Below, piece by piece: positions 25,765 through 33,042 of a stretch of DNA of 38,292 nucleotides. Position numbers and translations under genes: made by a program. A model generated the notes under the pieces. It was not told the origin of the DNA. It searched no databases and saw nothing but the letters and a program-made list of their open reading frames with translations. Every line of letters begins with the position of its first letter. Position 1 is the first letter of the stretch. This stretch comes from Candidatus Saccharimonadota bacterium (GTDB lineage: Bacteria; Patescibacteriota; Saccharimonadia; Saccharimonadales; Saccharimonadaceae): the NCBI GenBank assembly GCA_009781895.1, contig WQUV01000002.1, forward strand, positions 1 to 38,292, written 5' to 3'.

Positions 25765-26289
25765 TTATAGGTGCTCTTTGATCTTACTGACGATGACGGG
25801 GAGGATATTAGGCAGTTCAGATTTCTCGTCGTCAGTGAGGCGGGAAAGGACAAAGTCAGCATCGCCCATAGTTTGACGCATGTCGCTACCGGTGCCAATG
25901 CGAATACGCTTAACTTTGTCGCCGAAGTGGTCAATGATACTAGAGAGGCCATTATTACCGCCACCCGAGCCGCCCTCGCGGAAGCGGACGTCGCCATAGG
26001 GGAGGGTGAAATCGTCGCAAACCACAAGGATGTCTTCTTTTGCTATCTTATAGAAATGAGCTACCGCTTGCGCTACTTCTCCCGACTTATTGTAGAAAGC
26101 CTGAGGCTTCAGCAGAAAAACCTTTTCGCCGCTGATTTCAGCTTCGGCAATTTGGGCGTTCCATTTTGGCTTATCGGCCCATTCTGTGCTTTGTGTGATG
26201 GCAAGAAAATCAAGGGCGATAAAGCCGAGATTATGACGAGTCCAAAGATATTCGGCGCCAGGATTGCCTAGGCCGACTATTAGCTTCAT
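25765..26289 (-). CDS. pth: Peptidyl-tRNA hydrolase
   Basis: 174 residues. Pth releases peptides from drop-off peptidyl-tRNA. All family residues are visible: GLGNPGAEY (Asn), TRHNLGF (catalytic His), CDDFTLPYGDVRFREGGSGGGNNGL (Asp and the Gly-rich loop with Asn), and GIG near RIRIGTGSD. It is slightly shorter than E. coli Pth (194) at the C-terminus. Its start overlaps the der stop by 4 nt (ATGA), so it is translationally coupled to der. Confidence 0.95.
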   Translation of the reverse strand: MKLIVGLGNPGAEYLWTRHNLGFIALDFLAITQSTEWADKPKWNAQIAEAEISGEKVFLLKPQAFYNKSGEVAQAVAHFYKIAKEDILVVCDDFTLPYGDVRFREGGSGGGNNGLSSIIDHFGDKVKRIRIGTGSDMRQTMGDADFVLSRLTDDEKSELPNILPVIVSKIKEHL

Positions 26290-27920
26290 CTCTTACCCTT
26301 TTTGCTACTAGCGAGACGGCGATTAGTGTGCCCACTAGAGCCGCGAGTCGCACCCTTGCCTTTATAGCGAGATTCGTGACCGCCACCGTCACGGAAACTG
26401 AACTTGATTGGCGTACCGAAGAACGGAAAAGCGGCGCGGAGTTCGTTCTCGAGATAGCGCTGATAGGAGAAATGGATTTTTGATAGATTTGAGCCGTATA
26501 TGACAAACCAAGGCGGGCGAGTGTCGGTTTGAGTGCAATAACGAGGGCGCGGCAGAGGAGGGCGGCCTGTCGGTGGGCTCTTTTGGACGGCATCGAAAAG
26601 GACGCGATTGAGATCAGAGGTCTTTATCGTGGTACGGCGGGATTCGTCAATCTTGAGGGCAAGTTCGAGGATCTTCGCGACGTTTTTGCCAGTTTTAGCA
26701 CTAACTAGCACTACTGGCGAGAATGGGGCAAATTTATATTCGCGTGATAGACGATTTAACAATCTGTCAGATGTCAGCCCAACCGAACCTTCTTCTCGGG
26801 CAGGGAGTTCATCAATCCCGTCGTTACGGGTCTCCGACTCCTCATTCTCGGTCGCAACCTCCGAAAGTTCCTCGACAGAAGATTCGGACGGGCCGCCGGT
26901 AGACAAGTCCCACTTGTTTACCACAAGAATCAGACCCTTGCCAGCTTCGATGATTTCGCCAGCGAGTGTGCAGTCGAAGGCAACGAAAGGGTCAGTGGCG
27001 TCGAGGACGAGGACGCAGATGTCGGATTCGAGAATAGCGCTCATAGTGCGCATGACAGAGAACTTCTCTACGCCAACTTCTTGCTTGCCACGACGACGAA
27101 CTCCAGCGGTGTCGAGGATCTCAAAGTCACGGCCGTAAAAGCGAAGGTCGGTGCGATTGACATCGCGTGTAGTTCCAGCACGGGCGCTCGCAATCGCTTG
27201 CTGCTTGTTGGCGATAGTGTTGAATAATGATGATTTGCCGACATTTGGGCGGCCAATTAGGGCAAGTTTGACGACCCCTCCGGGTGCCTCTCCCGCTTCA
27301 TCTCCTCGGACAGGGAGTTCATCAATCCCGTCGTTACGGGTCTCCGACTCCTCATTCTCGGTCGCAACCTCCGAAAGTTCCTCGAGAGATAATTCGGGAG
27401 CGACACCCGTATCGGCGCCAACTAGCTCAGCGATGGCTTCTCGTAGATGCGGAATCCCGACATTGTGTTCGGCGGAGACTTTGACGATGTCTTTGATGCC
27501 GAGGCGGCGAAATTCGTTCTCATCCAGCGAGCCGCCAAGGTCGGACTTATTGAGGAGGAGTATGACTTTCTTGCCAGACTTGAGGGCTTTCTTGGCGATT
27601 TTTTTGTCGTTGTCGTCTGGGAAGAGAGTGGAGTCAAGGGCAAGAAGGATTAGGTCGGCTACCAGAATGGCGTCGTCGATTTGATCCTGGATGGTTGCCT
27701 CGAAGTCGTCTTCGGGGTCCTTGAGACCAGCGGTGTCGACTAGTATGACTTCTTTGTTGCCGACTGAAAGACGACGCATAACACTGTCGCGAGTAGTGCC
27801 TGGGTCATAGGCGACGATAGCCTCGCGACTACGGGTTAGGCGATTGAAAAGCGCGCTCTTGCCAGCATTGGTCTGTCCGACAATGGCGACAATTGGGAGG
27901 CGCTTTTTAGTGTTACTCAT
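26286..27920 (-). CDS. der: Ribosome-assembly GTPase Der (EngA) with two in-frame repeat insertions
   Basis: 544 residues against about 440-490 usual. Two G domains and a KH-like C-terminus act in 50S assembly. G domain 1: VGQTNAGKSALF, DTAGL, LNKSD. G domain 2: GRPNVGKSSLF, RAGTTRD, DTAGV, NKWD, SAKTG. An identical stretch of about 24 residues (core SEVATENEESETRNDGI) occurs at about 179-203, in the linker between the G domains, and at about 349-374, between NKWD and SAKTG of G domain 2. Both come from the same 75-bp DNA repeat read in the same frame. TAGAAT lies 9 nt before the ATG. First gene of a five-gene operon. Confidence 0.94.
   Translation of the reverse strand: MSNTKKRLPIVAIVGQTNAGKSALFNRLTRSREAIVAYDPGTTRDSVMRRLSVGNKEVILVDTAGLKDPEDDFEATIQDQIDDAILVADLILLALDSTLFPDDNDKKIAKKALKSGKKVILLLNKSDLGGSLDENEFRRLGIKDIVKVSAEHNVGIPHLREAIAELVGADTGVAPELSLEELSEVATENEESETRNDGIDELPVRGDEAGEAPGGVVKLALIGRPNVGKSSLFNTIANKQQAIASARAGTTRDVNRTDLRFYGRDFEILDTAGVRRRGKQEVGVEKFSVMRTMSAILESDICVLVLDATDPFVAFDCTLAGEIIEAGKGLILVVNKWDLSTGGPSESSVEELSEVATENEESETRNDGIDELPAREEGSVGLTSDRLLNRLSREYKFAPFSPVVLVSAKTGKNVAKILELALKIDESRRTTIKTSDLNRVLFDAVQKSPPTGRPPLPRPRYCTQTDTRPPWFVIYGSNLSKIHFSYQRYLENELRAAFPFFGTPIKFSFRDGGGHESRYKGKGATRGSSGHTNRRLASSKKGKR
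26801..26875 (-). repeat. 75-bp exact repeat, copy A, inside der
   Basis: Identical at all 75 positions to 27311-27385; the 10 bases before it differ at only two. It contains a short dyad, CCCGTCGTTACGGG. In der it encodes an acidic, polar peptide inserted between the G4 and G5 motifs of G domain 2. Perfect DNA identity inside a coding region suggests recent copying rather than selection on the protein. Confidence 0.9.
27311..27385 (-). repeat. 75-bp exact repeat, copy B, inside der
   Basis: Second copy of the element at 26801-26875, same orientation and reading frame, 510 bp away. Here it lies in the flexible linker between G domains 1 and 2, where an insertion would be easily tolerated, so this may be the older site. 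Confidence 0.9.
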
Positions 27921-27953
27921 ATTGTTACTATTCTACCACATTTTGCGAGATTA

Positions 27954-28035
27954 TGATATAATATAATGGATTTGGCGGGAAGCCCACCGTAACACGTGAG
28001 AATTACCAGACTGCCCAGAGACTGGTGCTTTTATA
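27954..28035 (+). ncRNA. Candidate short transcript between der and the 28158 gene
   Basis: An extended -10 (TGATATAAT, about 27954-27962) is followed by roughly 65 nt with two possible hairpins: GGCGGGAAGCCCACC, and ACCAG/CTGGT (28005-28009 with 28022-28026) followed by TGCTTTT. No convincing ORF. A small RNA or abandoned leader would fit; no known RNA family recognised. Confidence 0.35.
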
Positions 28036-28157
28036 TTGACTTTTTAGCATTACTGTGATATAGTAGTGGTATAGTTTGATAGCACCTTTACAGCTTGATT
28101 GTTAGAGCGGTAGCTATCTTTTCTTTTACACCAACATATGAAAACAGGAGGAGAAGT
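28036..28157 (+). promoter_or_regulatory. Cassette promoter and leader of the 28158 gene
   Basis: TTGACT (28036-28041), 17-nt spacer, extended -10 TGATATAGT (28059-28064). The leader of about 85 nt has a GATAGC/GCTATC dyad and a CTTTTCTTTT tract that could pair with the SD region GGAGGAGAAG (10 positions, several G-U). Confidence 0.6.
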
Positions 28158-28685
28158 ATGATTTTAAGCTCAGGAAAAGACGAAAAGCGGAGGCACATAC
28201 GGCCCATGCCCAGCACCAACCCCGAACTGCTACAAAGCAACCTCAGAAGCAAGACGGAGGTGCTAAAAACGACAAAGCGGCTGGATTTCCAAATACCCAG
28301 AACAGGCACTGGGTATGGCGGTGTATACCAATGTCAAATAACTTTTACCAACAAGGTAGTGACCATCACGAACAATGCACCACCAGCAGACCGCTATGGG
28401 GAGACCATAAGAGATTTTCTGCACGACTACATGCTTTTGCACTTAAGCGATAGCCCTACGCTGGCAGTAGCGTCCAGATGGAGGCAGTCTCCAAGCGAGA
28501 CCTCTATATGGCTACAGCCAGAGAACATGACAACGGCAAGAGAAGAATGCGCCGCCCCAGTATCTATGAATGGGATTGTTAAACACATCCTAAACGCCAT
28601 GGTGGTCTTCTCTACAAATGCCACAGAGCTGGCTGATAAAGCAACAGAGAAGCTCAATGACATTGAAAATCGAAAAGCATCTTGA
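28158..28685 (+). CDS. Unknown cytosolic protein, long-leader cassette class
   Basis: 175 residues, no membrane segment or signal peptide. A basic N-terminus (KDEKRRHIRPMP) is followed by a beta-like middle (GGVYQCQITFTNKVVTITNN) and helical C-terminal half (VKHILNAMVVFSTNATELADKATEKLNDIE). The ATG at 28158 is chosen because CAGGAGGAG stands 5 nt before it; a longer upstream frame lacks an SD. Own promoter and terminator. No family recognised. Confidence 0.7.
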   Translation: MILSSGKDEKRRHIRPMPSTNPELLQSNLRSKTEVLKTTKRLDFQIPRTGTGYGGVYQCQITFTNKVVTITNNAPPADRYGETIRDFLHDYMLLHLSDSPTLAVASRWRQSPSETSIWLQPENMTTAREECAAPVSMNGIVKHILNAMVVFSTNATELADKATEKLNDIENRKAS

Positions 28686-28725
28686 TGATGTTTGTCGGAG
28701 AAAGCAACAATCAGGTATAAAGAAC

Positions 28726-28747
28726 GGCCCACCGCTAATGGTGGGCC
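28726..28747 (+). terminator. Terminator of the 28158 gene
   Basis: GGCCCACC (28726-28733) pairs with GGTGGGCC (28740-28747), 6-nt loop, followed by TTATCCTTTT. Confidence 0.85.
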
Positions 28748-28799
28748 TTATCCTTTTGGAGATTATGACTGCTTGAGGCTATTTGAAAATATTATGGAA

Positions 28800-28840
28800 G
28801 TGAAAAAGCCAGCGAGGGTGGGCTTCGCTGGCTTTTTCAC
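28800..28840. terminator. Long perfect bidirectional terminator, 3' end of the ncRNA
   Basis: A perfect 16-bp inverted repeat (28800-28815 with 28825-28840), 9-nt loop, with T5 on either strand inside the 3' arm. As the 28158 gene already has a terminator, its main client is probably the minus-strand transcript starting near 29134. Confidence 0.85.
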
Positions 28841-29134
28841 CCTTTAAATCACCTTTTAGGCCTACCACCGTAGAGCATGACCCACCTCATCATCTATGGG
28901 GTCTGCCGTTTAAAGGGGTTGTCCTGATATCAAGTGGTCTCAAAAAGTGGAGGTAAGATTACTTTTTAGCTCTAGGAGCCCAAGGAGGCTTGATAGCAGG
29001 CAACAACTTTAGGAGTAAAGACCAAGCATAACCGGCGGGTATACCGCCTTAAGAGTCTTTACTTTATCCTAAAATATGTTATAGTTTATTTAGGTGCGGG
29101 TTATAAGAGGTCTATTACGACTACTCCTTAACAC
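28800..29134 (-). ncRNA. Candidate structured non-coding RNA, about 335 nt, unassigned
   Basis: Minus-strand unit bounded by a consensus promoter (29141-29169) and a 16-bp terminator hairpin. No ORF of note on either strand. A long helix joins 29008-29022 with 29055-29073 (TTTAGG/CCTAAA plus AGTAAAGAC/GTCTTTACT, one bulge), and it encloses a GGCGG/CCGCC hairpin (29034-29048). A second hairpin is possible around GACCC/GGGTC and a third at CTAC/GTAG. I looked for tmRNA (tRNA-like ends, tag), RNase P (GAGGAAAGTCC core), SRP RNA and 6S features and found none. Strand choice rests on the promoter. Confidence 0.65.
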
Positions 29135-29140
29135 ATCACC

Positions 29141-29169
29141 ATTATAGCACACGATAGGTCATAAGTCAA
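29141..29169 (-). promoter_or_regulatory. Consensus promoter for the ncRNA
   Basis: On the minus strand TTGACT (29164-29169), exactly 17 nt, TATAAT (29141-29146). It is the closest to sigma-70 consensus in the window and points away from dprA. Confidence 0.8.
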
Positions 29170-29252
29170 TACTTTTTGGTGCTTTTTTGATAAAAACAAC
29201 AAGCAGACAACAAAGACTGTGCTTATGCTAATATTACAGAGGGAGAATTAGG

Positions 29253-30098
29253 GTGACTAGATGCTTGACGACATCTGAAAATGATTATCTTCGTCATTTT
29301 ACTGAGGGTGCTACTCTATACATACGGGGAGCACTACCCGAGATACGCAACTTCACGGTAGCCATCGTTGGCACACGCAAACCCACCGAATATGGTGCGA
29401 GAACGGCCTACAAGACTGCCTATGAGCTAGTGAGACAAGGGGTGACGGTGATCTCTGGGCTGGCGCTCGGGATTGACGCGGCGGCGCACAGAGGTGCGCT
29501 AGACGGAGCAACCTTAGCTACTTCTAATACAGGCTTTGTGCCGACCATAGCGGTGCTCGCTAGCGGCGTGAACAACGTCACACCAAGACAAAATCAAGGA
29601 CTAAGCGAGCAGATCCTAAGCGCTGGAGGAGCTATCTTAAGTGAGTACCCAGACGAAAAGCCTAACTCAGTGAAAGCCTGGCAGCTACTAGCCAGAAATC
29701 GTATCGTCTCTGGGCTGGCGGACGCCGTGATTATAGTTGAGGCGGCCGCAAGATCTGGGACTTCGTCCACCGCTCGACACGCAATGAAACAAGGTCGCCC
29801 AGTATTTATAGTGCCAGGAAGGCTAACAGATGTGATGAGCGCTGGGTGCCTCGAACTGCTAGAAGAACACCCAGATAAAGTCAGGATATTTACCACTGTA
29901 AACAAGCTCTTAGGGGCTACTAGACTAAACGACCACGAAGTAAAAGTAGCTTCGGCTAGCCTAGAACCTTCCTGTATCACGACGAAAGCGAAGGATATGA
30001 TTAGGGCTGGCTCGACATCGACAGAGATAGCTAAGAGGTTAGAGATAGGGGCAGCGGAGTTAGCTCAGATACAAACTGAGCTGGAACTCTTTGGCTAG
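29253..30098 (+). CDS. dprA: DNA processing protein DprA
   Basis: 281 residues. DprA binds incoming single-stranded DNA during transformation and loads RecA. The Rossmann core shows VAIVGTRKPTEYGARTA, VISGLALGIDAAAHRGAL, AVLASGVNNVTP, LARNRIVSGLADAVIIVEAAARSGTSSTARHA and GRPVFIVPG. A C-terminal winged-helix-like segment (IRAGSTSTEIAKRLEIGAAEL) remains; the N-terminal SAM-like domain is missing. The start is a GTG at 29253 behind GGGAG; no in-frame ATG lies nearby. Neighbouring recA converges from the other side. Confidence 0.95.
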   Translation: MTRCLTTSENDYLRHFTEGATLYIRGALPEIRNFTVAIVGTRKPTEYGARTAYKTAYELVRQGVTVISGLALGIDAAAHRGALDGATLATSNTGFVPTIAVLASGVNNVTPRQNQGLSEQILSAGGAILSEYPDEKPNSVKAWQLLARNRIVSGLADAVIIVEAAARSGTSSTARHAMKQGRPVFIVPGRLTDVMSAGCLELLEEHPDKVRIFTTVNKLLGATRLNDHEVKVASASLEPSCITTKAKDMIRAGSTSTEIAKRLEIGAAELAQIQTELELFG

Positions 30099-30107
30099 CC
30101 TGACGGA

Positions 30108-31175
30108 CTACTCCTCGGTGGAGGCAGGGCTCTCGCGTGGTGTGGGAGCATCAGGTGTAAAGAGCTTGGCGCGGAGCTTTTTCTCGGCCTCTGCGGCAAC
30201 CTTAGGATTGTCCTTGAGGTATTGCTTAGCAGCTTCACGACCTTGTCCGATGGTTTCGCCGTTATATTTATAGAACGAGCCGCTTTTATCGATGATCTCA
30301 CGAGCGGTTGCAAGGTCGAGGAGGTCGCCAGCGTGAGAAATACCTTCGTTGTACATAATGTCGAACTCAGCGATACGGAAAGGTGGTGCGATTTTATTCT
30401 TGACGACCTTAATCTTAGTACGATTGCCGACGATGTCGTCGCCAGATTTGAGCTGACCAATGCGACGAATATCGAGACGAAGAGAAGCATAGAACTTGAG
30501 GGCATTGCCGCCAGTAGTGGTCTCTGGGTTGCCAAACATCACGCCAATCTTCATGCGGATCTGGTTAATAAAGATTACGGTGCAGCGAGTGCGGTTTATG
30601 ACAGAGGTGAGCTTGCGCATAGCCTGGCTCATCAAGCGAGCATGGAGACCCATATTAGAGTCACCCATGTCGCCATCAATCTCGGCTTGCGGAGTCAAGG
30701 CAGCGACCGAGTCAACGATGATAATATCTACAGCGCCAGAGCGAACTAAGGTCTCGCAGATTTCGAGAGCTTGTTCGCCGCTGTCTGGCTGGCTAAATAC
30801 GAGCTTGTCGGTGTCAATACCGACTTTACGAGCGTAGGAAGGGTCAAAGGCGTGCTCGGCATCAATAAAAGCAGCTGAGCCGCCGGCTTTTTGGACTTCG
30901 GAGACGGCATGCATAGCGAGAGTGGTCTTACCCGAGCTCTCTGGCCCGTAAATCTCGATAATGCGCCCCTTCGGGTAGCCACCACCAAGGGCAAGGTCAA
31001 GCGATAGCGTGCCAGACGGGATTAGCTCAACATCCGCGCGACTATTCTCGCCTAACTTCATGATAGAACCATCACCGAACTGCTTGGTGATTTGCTCCAT
31101 TGCGAGCTCTAACGCCTTGCTCTTGCCGTCCGCACTAGCCTGAGTAGCCGCTGCTTTCTCCGCTTTCTTTGCCAT
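30108..31175 (-). CDS. recA: Recombinase RecA
   Basis: 355 residues. Walker [10 protein letters not shown], the FIDAEHAFD segment, Walker [11 protein letters not shown], loop L1/L2 ([40 protein letters not shown]) and the C-terminal domain are all intact. The ATG at 31175 ([12 protein letters not shown]) is chosen over a frame extending to 31322 because AAAGGAGAGG lies before it and the extension is not RecA-like. -10 TATACT about 22 nt upstream. An 8-bp inverted repeat at 31234-31259 lies about 60-85 nt upstream and could be an operator. Confidence 0.97.
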   Translation of the reverse strand: MAKKAEKAAATQASADGKSKALELAMEQITKQFGDGSIMKLGENSRADVELIPSGTLSLDLALGGGYPKGRIIEIYGPESSGKTTLAMHAVSEVQKAGGSAAFIDAEHAFDPSYARKVGIDTDKLVFSQPDSGEQALEICETLVRSGAVDIIIVDSVAALTPQAEIDGDMGDSNMGLHARLMSQAMRKLTSVINRTRCTVIFINQIRMKIGVMFGNPETTTGGNALKFYASLRLDIRRIGQLKSGDDIVGNRTKIKVVKNKIAPPFRIAEFDIMYNEGISHAGDLLDLATAREIIDKSGSFYKYNGETIGQGREAAKQYLKDNPKVAAEAEKKLRAKLFTPDAPTPRESPASTEE

Positions 31176-31233
31176 AACCTCTCCTTTGTTAATTCTAGTA
31201 TAACACAAGTGTAGCGGGTGAAAAATTTCTTGC

Positions 31234-31259
31234 AAGCATAAGAACAAACGATTATGCTT
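31234..31259. promoter_or_regulatory. Inverted repeat upstream of recA, possible operator
   Basis: AAGCATAA (31234-31241) and TTATGCTT (31252-31259), perfect dyad with a 10-nt spacer. The same octamer recurs at 31367-31374 in the promoter spacer of the divergent gene at 31449, so one regulator could see both promoters. It does not match known LexA boxes. Confidence 0.45.
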
Positions 31260-31357
31260 ACTTCTGACCACTGAGGCGACTAAGGCAGGTGATTTCATAG
31301 AAAAATCACGTCTTTTTGCCACTTTTTTCTAAAATGTGACATAAAAGCATTCGCAAC

Positions 31358-31386
31358 TTTACTTTTAAGCATAAATATGACATAAT
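31358..31386 (+). promoter_or_regulatory. Cassette promoter of the 31449 gene
   Basis: TTTACT (31358-31363), 17-nt spacer containing AAGCATAA, extended -10 TGACATAAT (31381-31386). The leader's CATATT (near 31412) can pair with AATATG over the first start codon. Confidence 0.65.
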
Positions 31387-31448
31387 AATAGAAGCTGTAT
31401 ACAAACAACCATATTCAGACTGAGACTAAAGGAGGAGGTAAATATGCA

Positions 31449-31949
31449 ATGAACCTAGACAAGATAAATCGTAGTGCGATTAAAACAAGCTCGAGAATTG
31501 TCCGCCCCAGGAGTTGGTGGAGGCAGAATAGAGAAGTATTCATGAAAATAGGATTCCGCAATATAAGCGGTGCACCACTGGAGAATATTGCTGTAGCAAT
31601 AATCCTGCCGCCGGAAGTAGAGATTGTAGACAATCAGATTATGGTGGTGAGTCGCGACAAGCCCGAAGGCGTAATGCTGTCATACGGTGCTTCGTCCACC
31701 TGCATGGACCTCGGCGGATACCCGCCAATTAACGCAAAAGGACGAGGTGTGGGCGTGCTCATATACCGAGCGCGACTTGACCTAAAAACTCTGACGGAGG
31801 GCGCAAATACATTGGACATTCTACATGATTTTACTGGACATAAGATAGGTGGGGTACCCACTAAGAAGTCACGAGAATATACCAACATAAGGGTCACAAA
31901 ACAACAAGGGATCGTATCCTCTCGATACATCATACACTACGACAAGTAA
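31449..31949 (+). CDS. Unknown beta-rich protein, long-leader cassette class
   Basis: 166 residues without membrane segments. The N-terminus is basic (RIVRPRSWWRQNRE). The rest looks like a beta sandwich: VFMKIGFRNISGAPLENIAVAI and LPPEVEIVDNQIMVV resemble the DUF11/CARDB kind of adhesin or glycoprotein fold, but there is no signal peptide and the match is weak. The SD (AAAGGAGGAGG) is best placed for an ATG at 31444 that opens only ATG-CAA-TGA; the real frame's ATG at 31449 overlaps that stop. Monocistronic, terminator at 31955-31978. Confidence 0.7.
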   Translation: MNLDKINRSAIKTSSRIVRPRSWWRQNREVFMKIGFRNISGAPLENIAVAIILPPEVEIVDNQIMVVSRDKPEGVMLSYGASSTCMDLGGYPPINAKGRGVGVLIYRARLDLKTLTEGANTLDILHDFTGHKIGGVPTKKSREYTNIRVTKQQGIVSSRYIIHYDK

Positions 31950-31954
31950 GCATA

Positions 31955-31978
31955 AGCCGCTCCGCTCTTGGAGCGGCT
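31955..31978 (+). terminator. Terminator of the 31449 gene
   Basis: AGCCGCTCC (31955-31963) pairs with GGAGCGGCT (31970-31978), followed by TTACTTTT. The T-run overlaps the -35 of the next cassette. Confidence 0.85.
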
Positions 31979-32017
31979 TTACTTTTAGACATAAGTGTGA
32001 TATAATATGGAGGGTAT
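31978..32017 (+). promoter_or_regulatory. Cassette promoter and conserved leader start for the 32073 gene
   Basis: TTTACT (31978-31983), 17-nt spacer, extended -10 TGATATAAT (TATAAT 32001-32006), then ATGGAGGGTAT. The 24 nt at 31994-32017 are identical to the minus-strand block 8207-8230. A hairpin GGCGCC/GGCGCT follows, and GGGTAT can pair with ATAACCC between the SD and the ATG at 32073. Confidence 0.75.
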
Positions 32018-32072
32018 GGCGCCGACCGACTGGCGCTAGAAAACTTTAAAAATATGACTGGAGGAATAACCC

Positions 32073-32381
32073 ATGCAAAAGCGCGTCGTCATTGGTCCGC
32101 ACGATGAAGTAAAGATTCGTGACTGGGCCAAGAAGCACGGTATTACACTTGCGGAGGCTAAGCCGTTTCGGGATACGGCAAAGAGACTTTGTATAGCAAT
32201 AGAGCTTATGCCAAACAGTATAGGCTACGACCACAACCACGAAGAGACGAGGGCTGTATTGTCCGTAGGAAGTAAGCCTAATGAGGACAAGATTGGCCTA
32301 CTGGAATACGACTGCGGGAAGGATTGCTCAGAGGGCTACTTTGTAACACCCTGGGACCTGGAGCCCACTATACTTCACTAA
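32073..32381 (+). CDS. Unknown small cytosolic protein, long-leader cassette class
   Basis: 102 residues, mixed charge, no membrane segment. A helical N-terminus (KIRDWAKKHGITLAEAKPFRDTAKRL) and a beta-like second half with one C-G-K-D-C pair that could bind metal or form a disulfide. The start is set by ACTGGAGGA 9 nt upstream. The gene at 32440 follows after 58 nt without a terminator, so the two form a bicistronic unit. Confidence 0.7.
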   Translation: MQKRVVIGPHDEVKIRDWAKKHGITLAEAKPFRDTAKRLCIAIELMPNSIGYDHNHEETRAVLSVGSKPNEDKIGLLEYDCGKDCSEGYFVTPWDLEPTILH

Positions 32382-32439
32382 ATACAGGCGATTCTGGTCG
32401 CACAGCGACAACAACATTCGCATAGAGGAGGAGTAAAAC

Positions 32440-32991
32440 ATGATTTTCGAAGCAACCTTGAAAGAAATCATTATGGCACTGGAGGCGGGCGACTGCGAGA
32501 AAGTGCAGAAGGAGATAGTCCCGAGACTTGCCAAAATATTACCGATGTTCCCAGAAAAGATCCATGACATACGTAACCTCGTTAGGGTTGGTGATGATAG
32601 CGAGCGTCATGCAGCTATCCTCATCCTATCAGATCGAAGCATTCTACAGACAGTGATCGCTCGCTTCCATGGCGACTCAGTAAGAACAGCACTGGCAGAT
32701 GCGTTCATTACTGACCCTCACCCATGGTGCGCTGGTAATGCAGTGCTTGCCATGCGTGGGGTGTATTCCATAAAATACGAAAACAGCTATGTGCAGATGA
32801 ATGTAGTACTGCAAGAGGTGTTCGGTGCCAGGATCCAAGCTGAGCAGCAACGTATAGCAGAACTAAACGAAGACGATCTAACAGAAGTTGATGGCTTATG
32901 GTCGACAGCCGCCCTGGCGCGGGACATACCAGACCTGTTTAAGTGGCCAGTAGTTAATCTTCTGGCGGAAATGTTTGATGTTTACCTCTAG
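32440..32991 (+). CDS. Unknown helical-repeat-like protein
   Basis: 183 residues, nearly all helical, with short amphipathic helices in tandem (RNLVRVGDDSERHAAILIL, VIARFHGDSVRTALADAFI, PWCAGNAVLAMRGVY) reminiscent of HEAT/ARM-type repeats, which commonly mediate protein contacts. No enzyme motif. The start is supported by AGAGGAGGAG 7 nt before the ATG. Likely second gene of the 32073 transcript, ended by the hairpin at 33007-33027. Confidence 0.7.
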   Translation: MIFEATLKEIIMALEAGDCEKVQKEIVPRLAKILPMFPEKIHDIRNLVRVGDDSERHAAILILSDRSILQTVIARFHGDSVRTALADAFITDPHPWCAGNAVLAMRGVYSIKYENSYVQMNVVLQEVFGARIQAEQQRIAELNEDDLTEVDGLWSTAALARDIPDLFKWPVVNLLAEMFDVYL

Positions 32992-33006
32992 GTCATAATA
33001 GCATTA

Positions 33007-33027
33007 CCACCCTGATACTCGGGGTGG
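33007..33027 (+). terminator. Terminator of the 32073-32440 unit
   Basis: CCACCC (33007-33012) pairs with GGGTGG (33022-33027), 9-nt loop, followed by CTTTTTG. Confidence 0.85.
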
Positions 33028-33042
33028 CTTTTTGCTTGGCGA

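Noticed and set aside
26608-27684. Long plus-strand ORFs opposite der
   Set aside because: Shadow frames of der; Ser/Arg-rich composition typical of antisense reading and no SD.
28800-29134. tmRNA, RNase P RNA, SRP RNA or 6S RNA
   Set aside because: No tRNA-like ends or tag ORF, no conserved RNase P core, no SRP tetraloop region and a length too great for 6S RNA.
31176-31322. N-terminal extension of RecA by 49 codons
   Set aside because: Not similar to RecA, and the ATG at 31175 has a good SD and -10.
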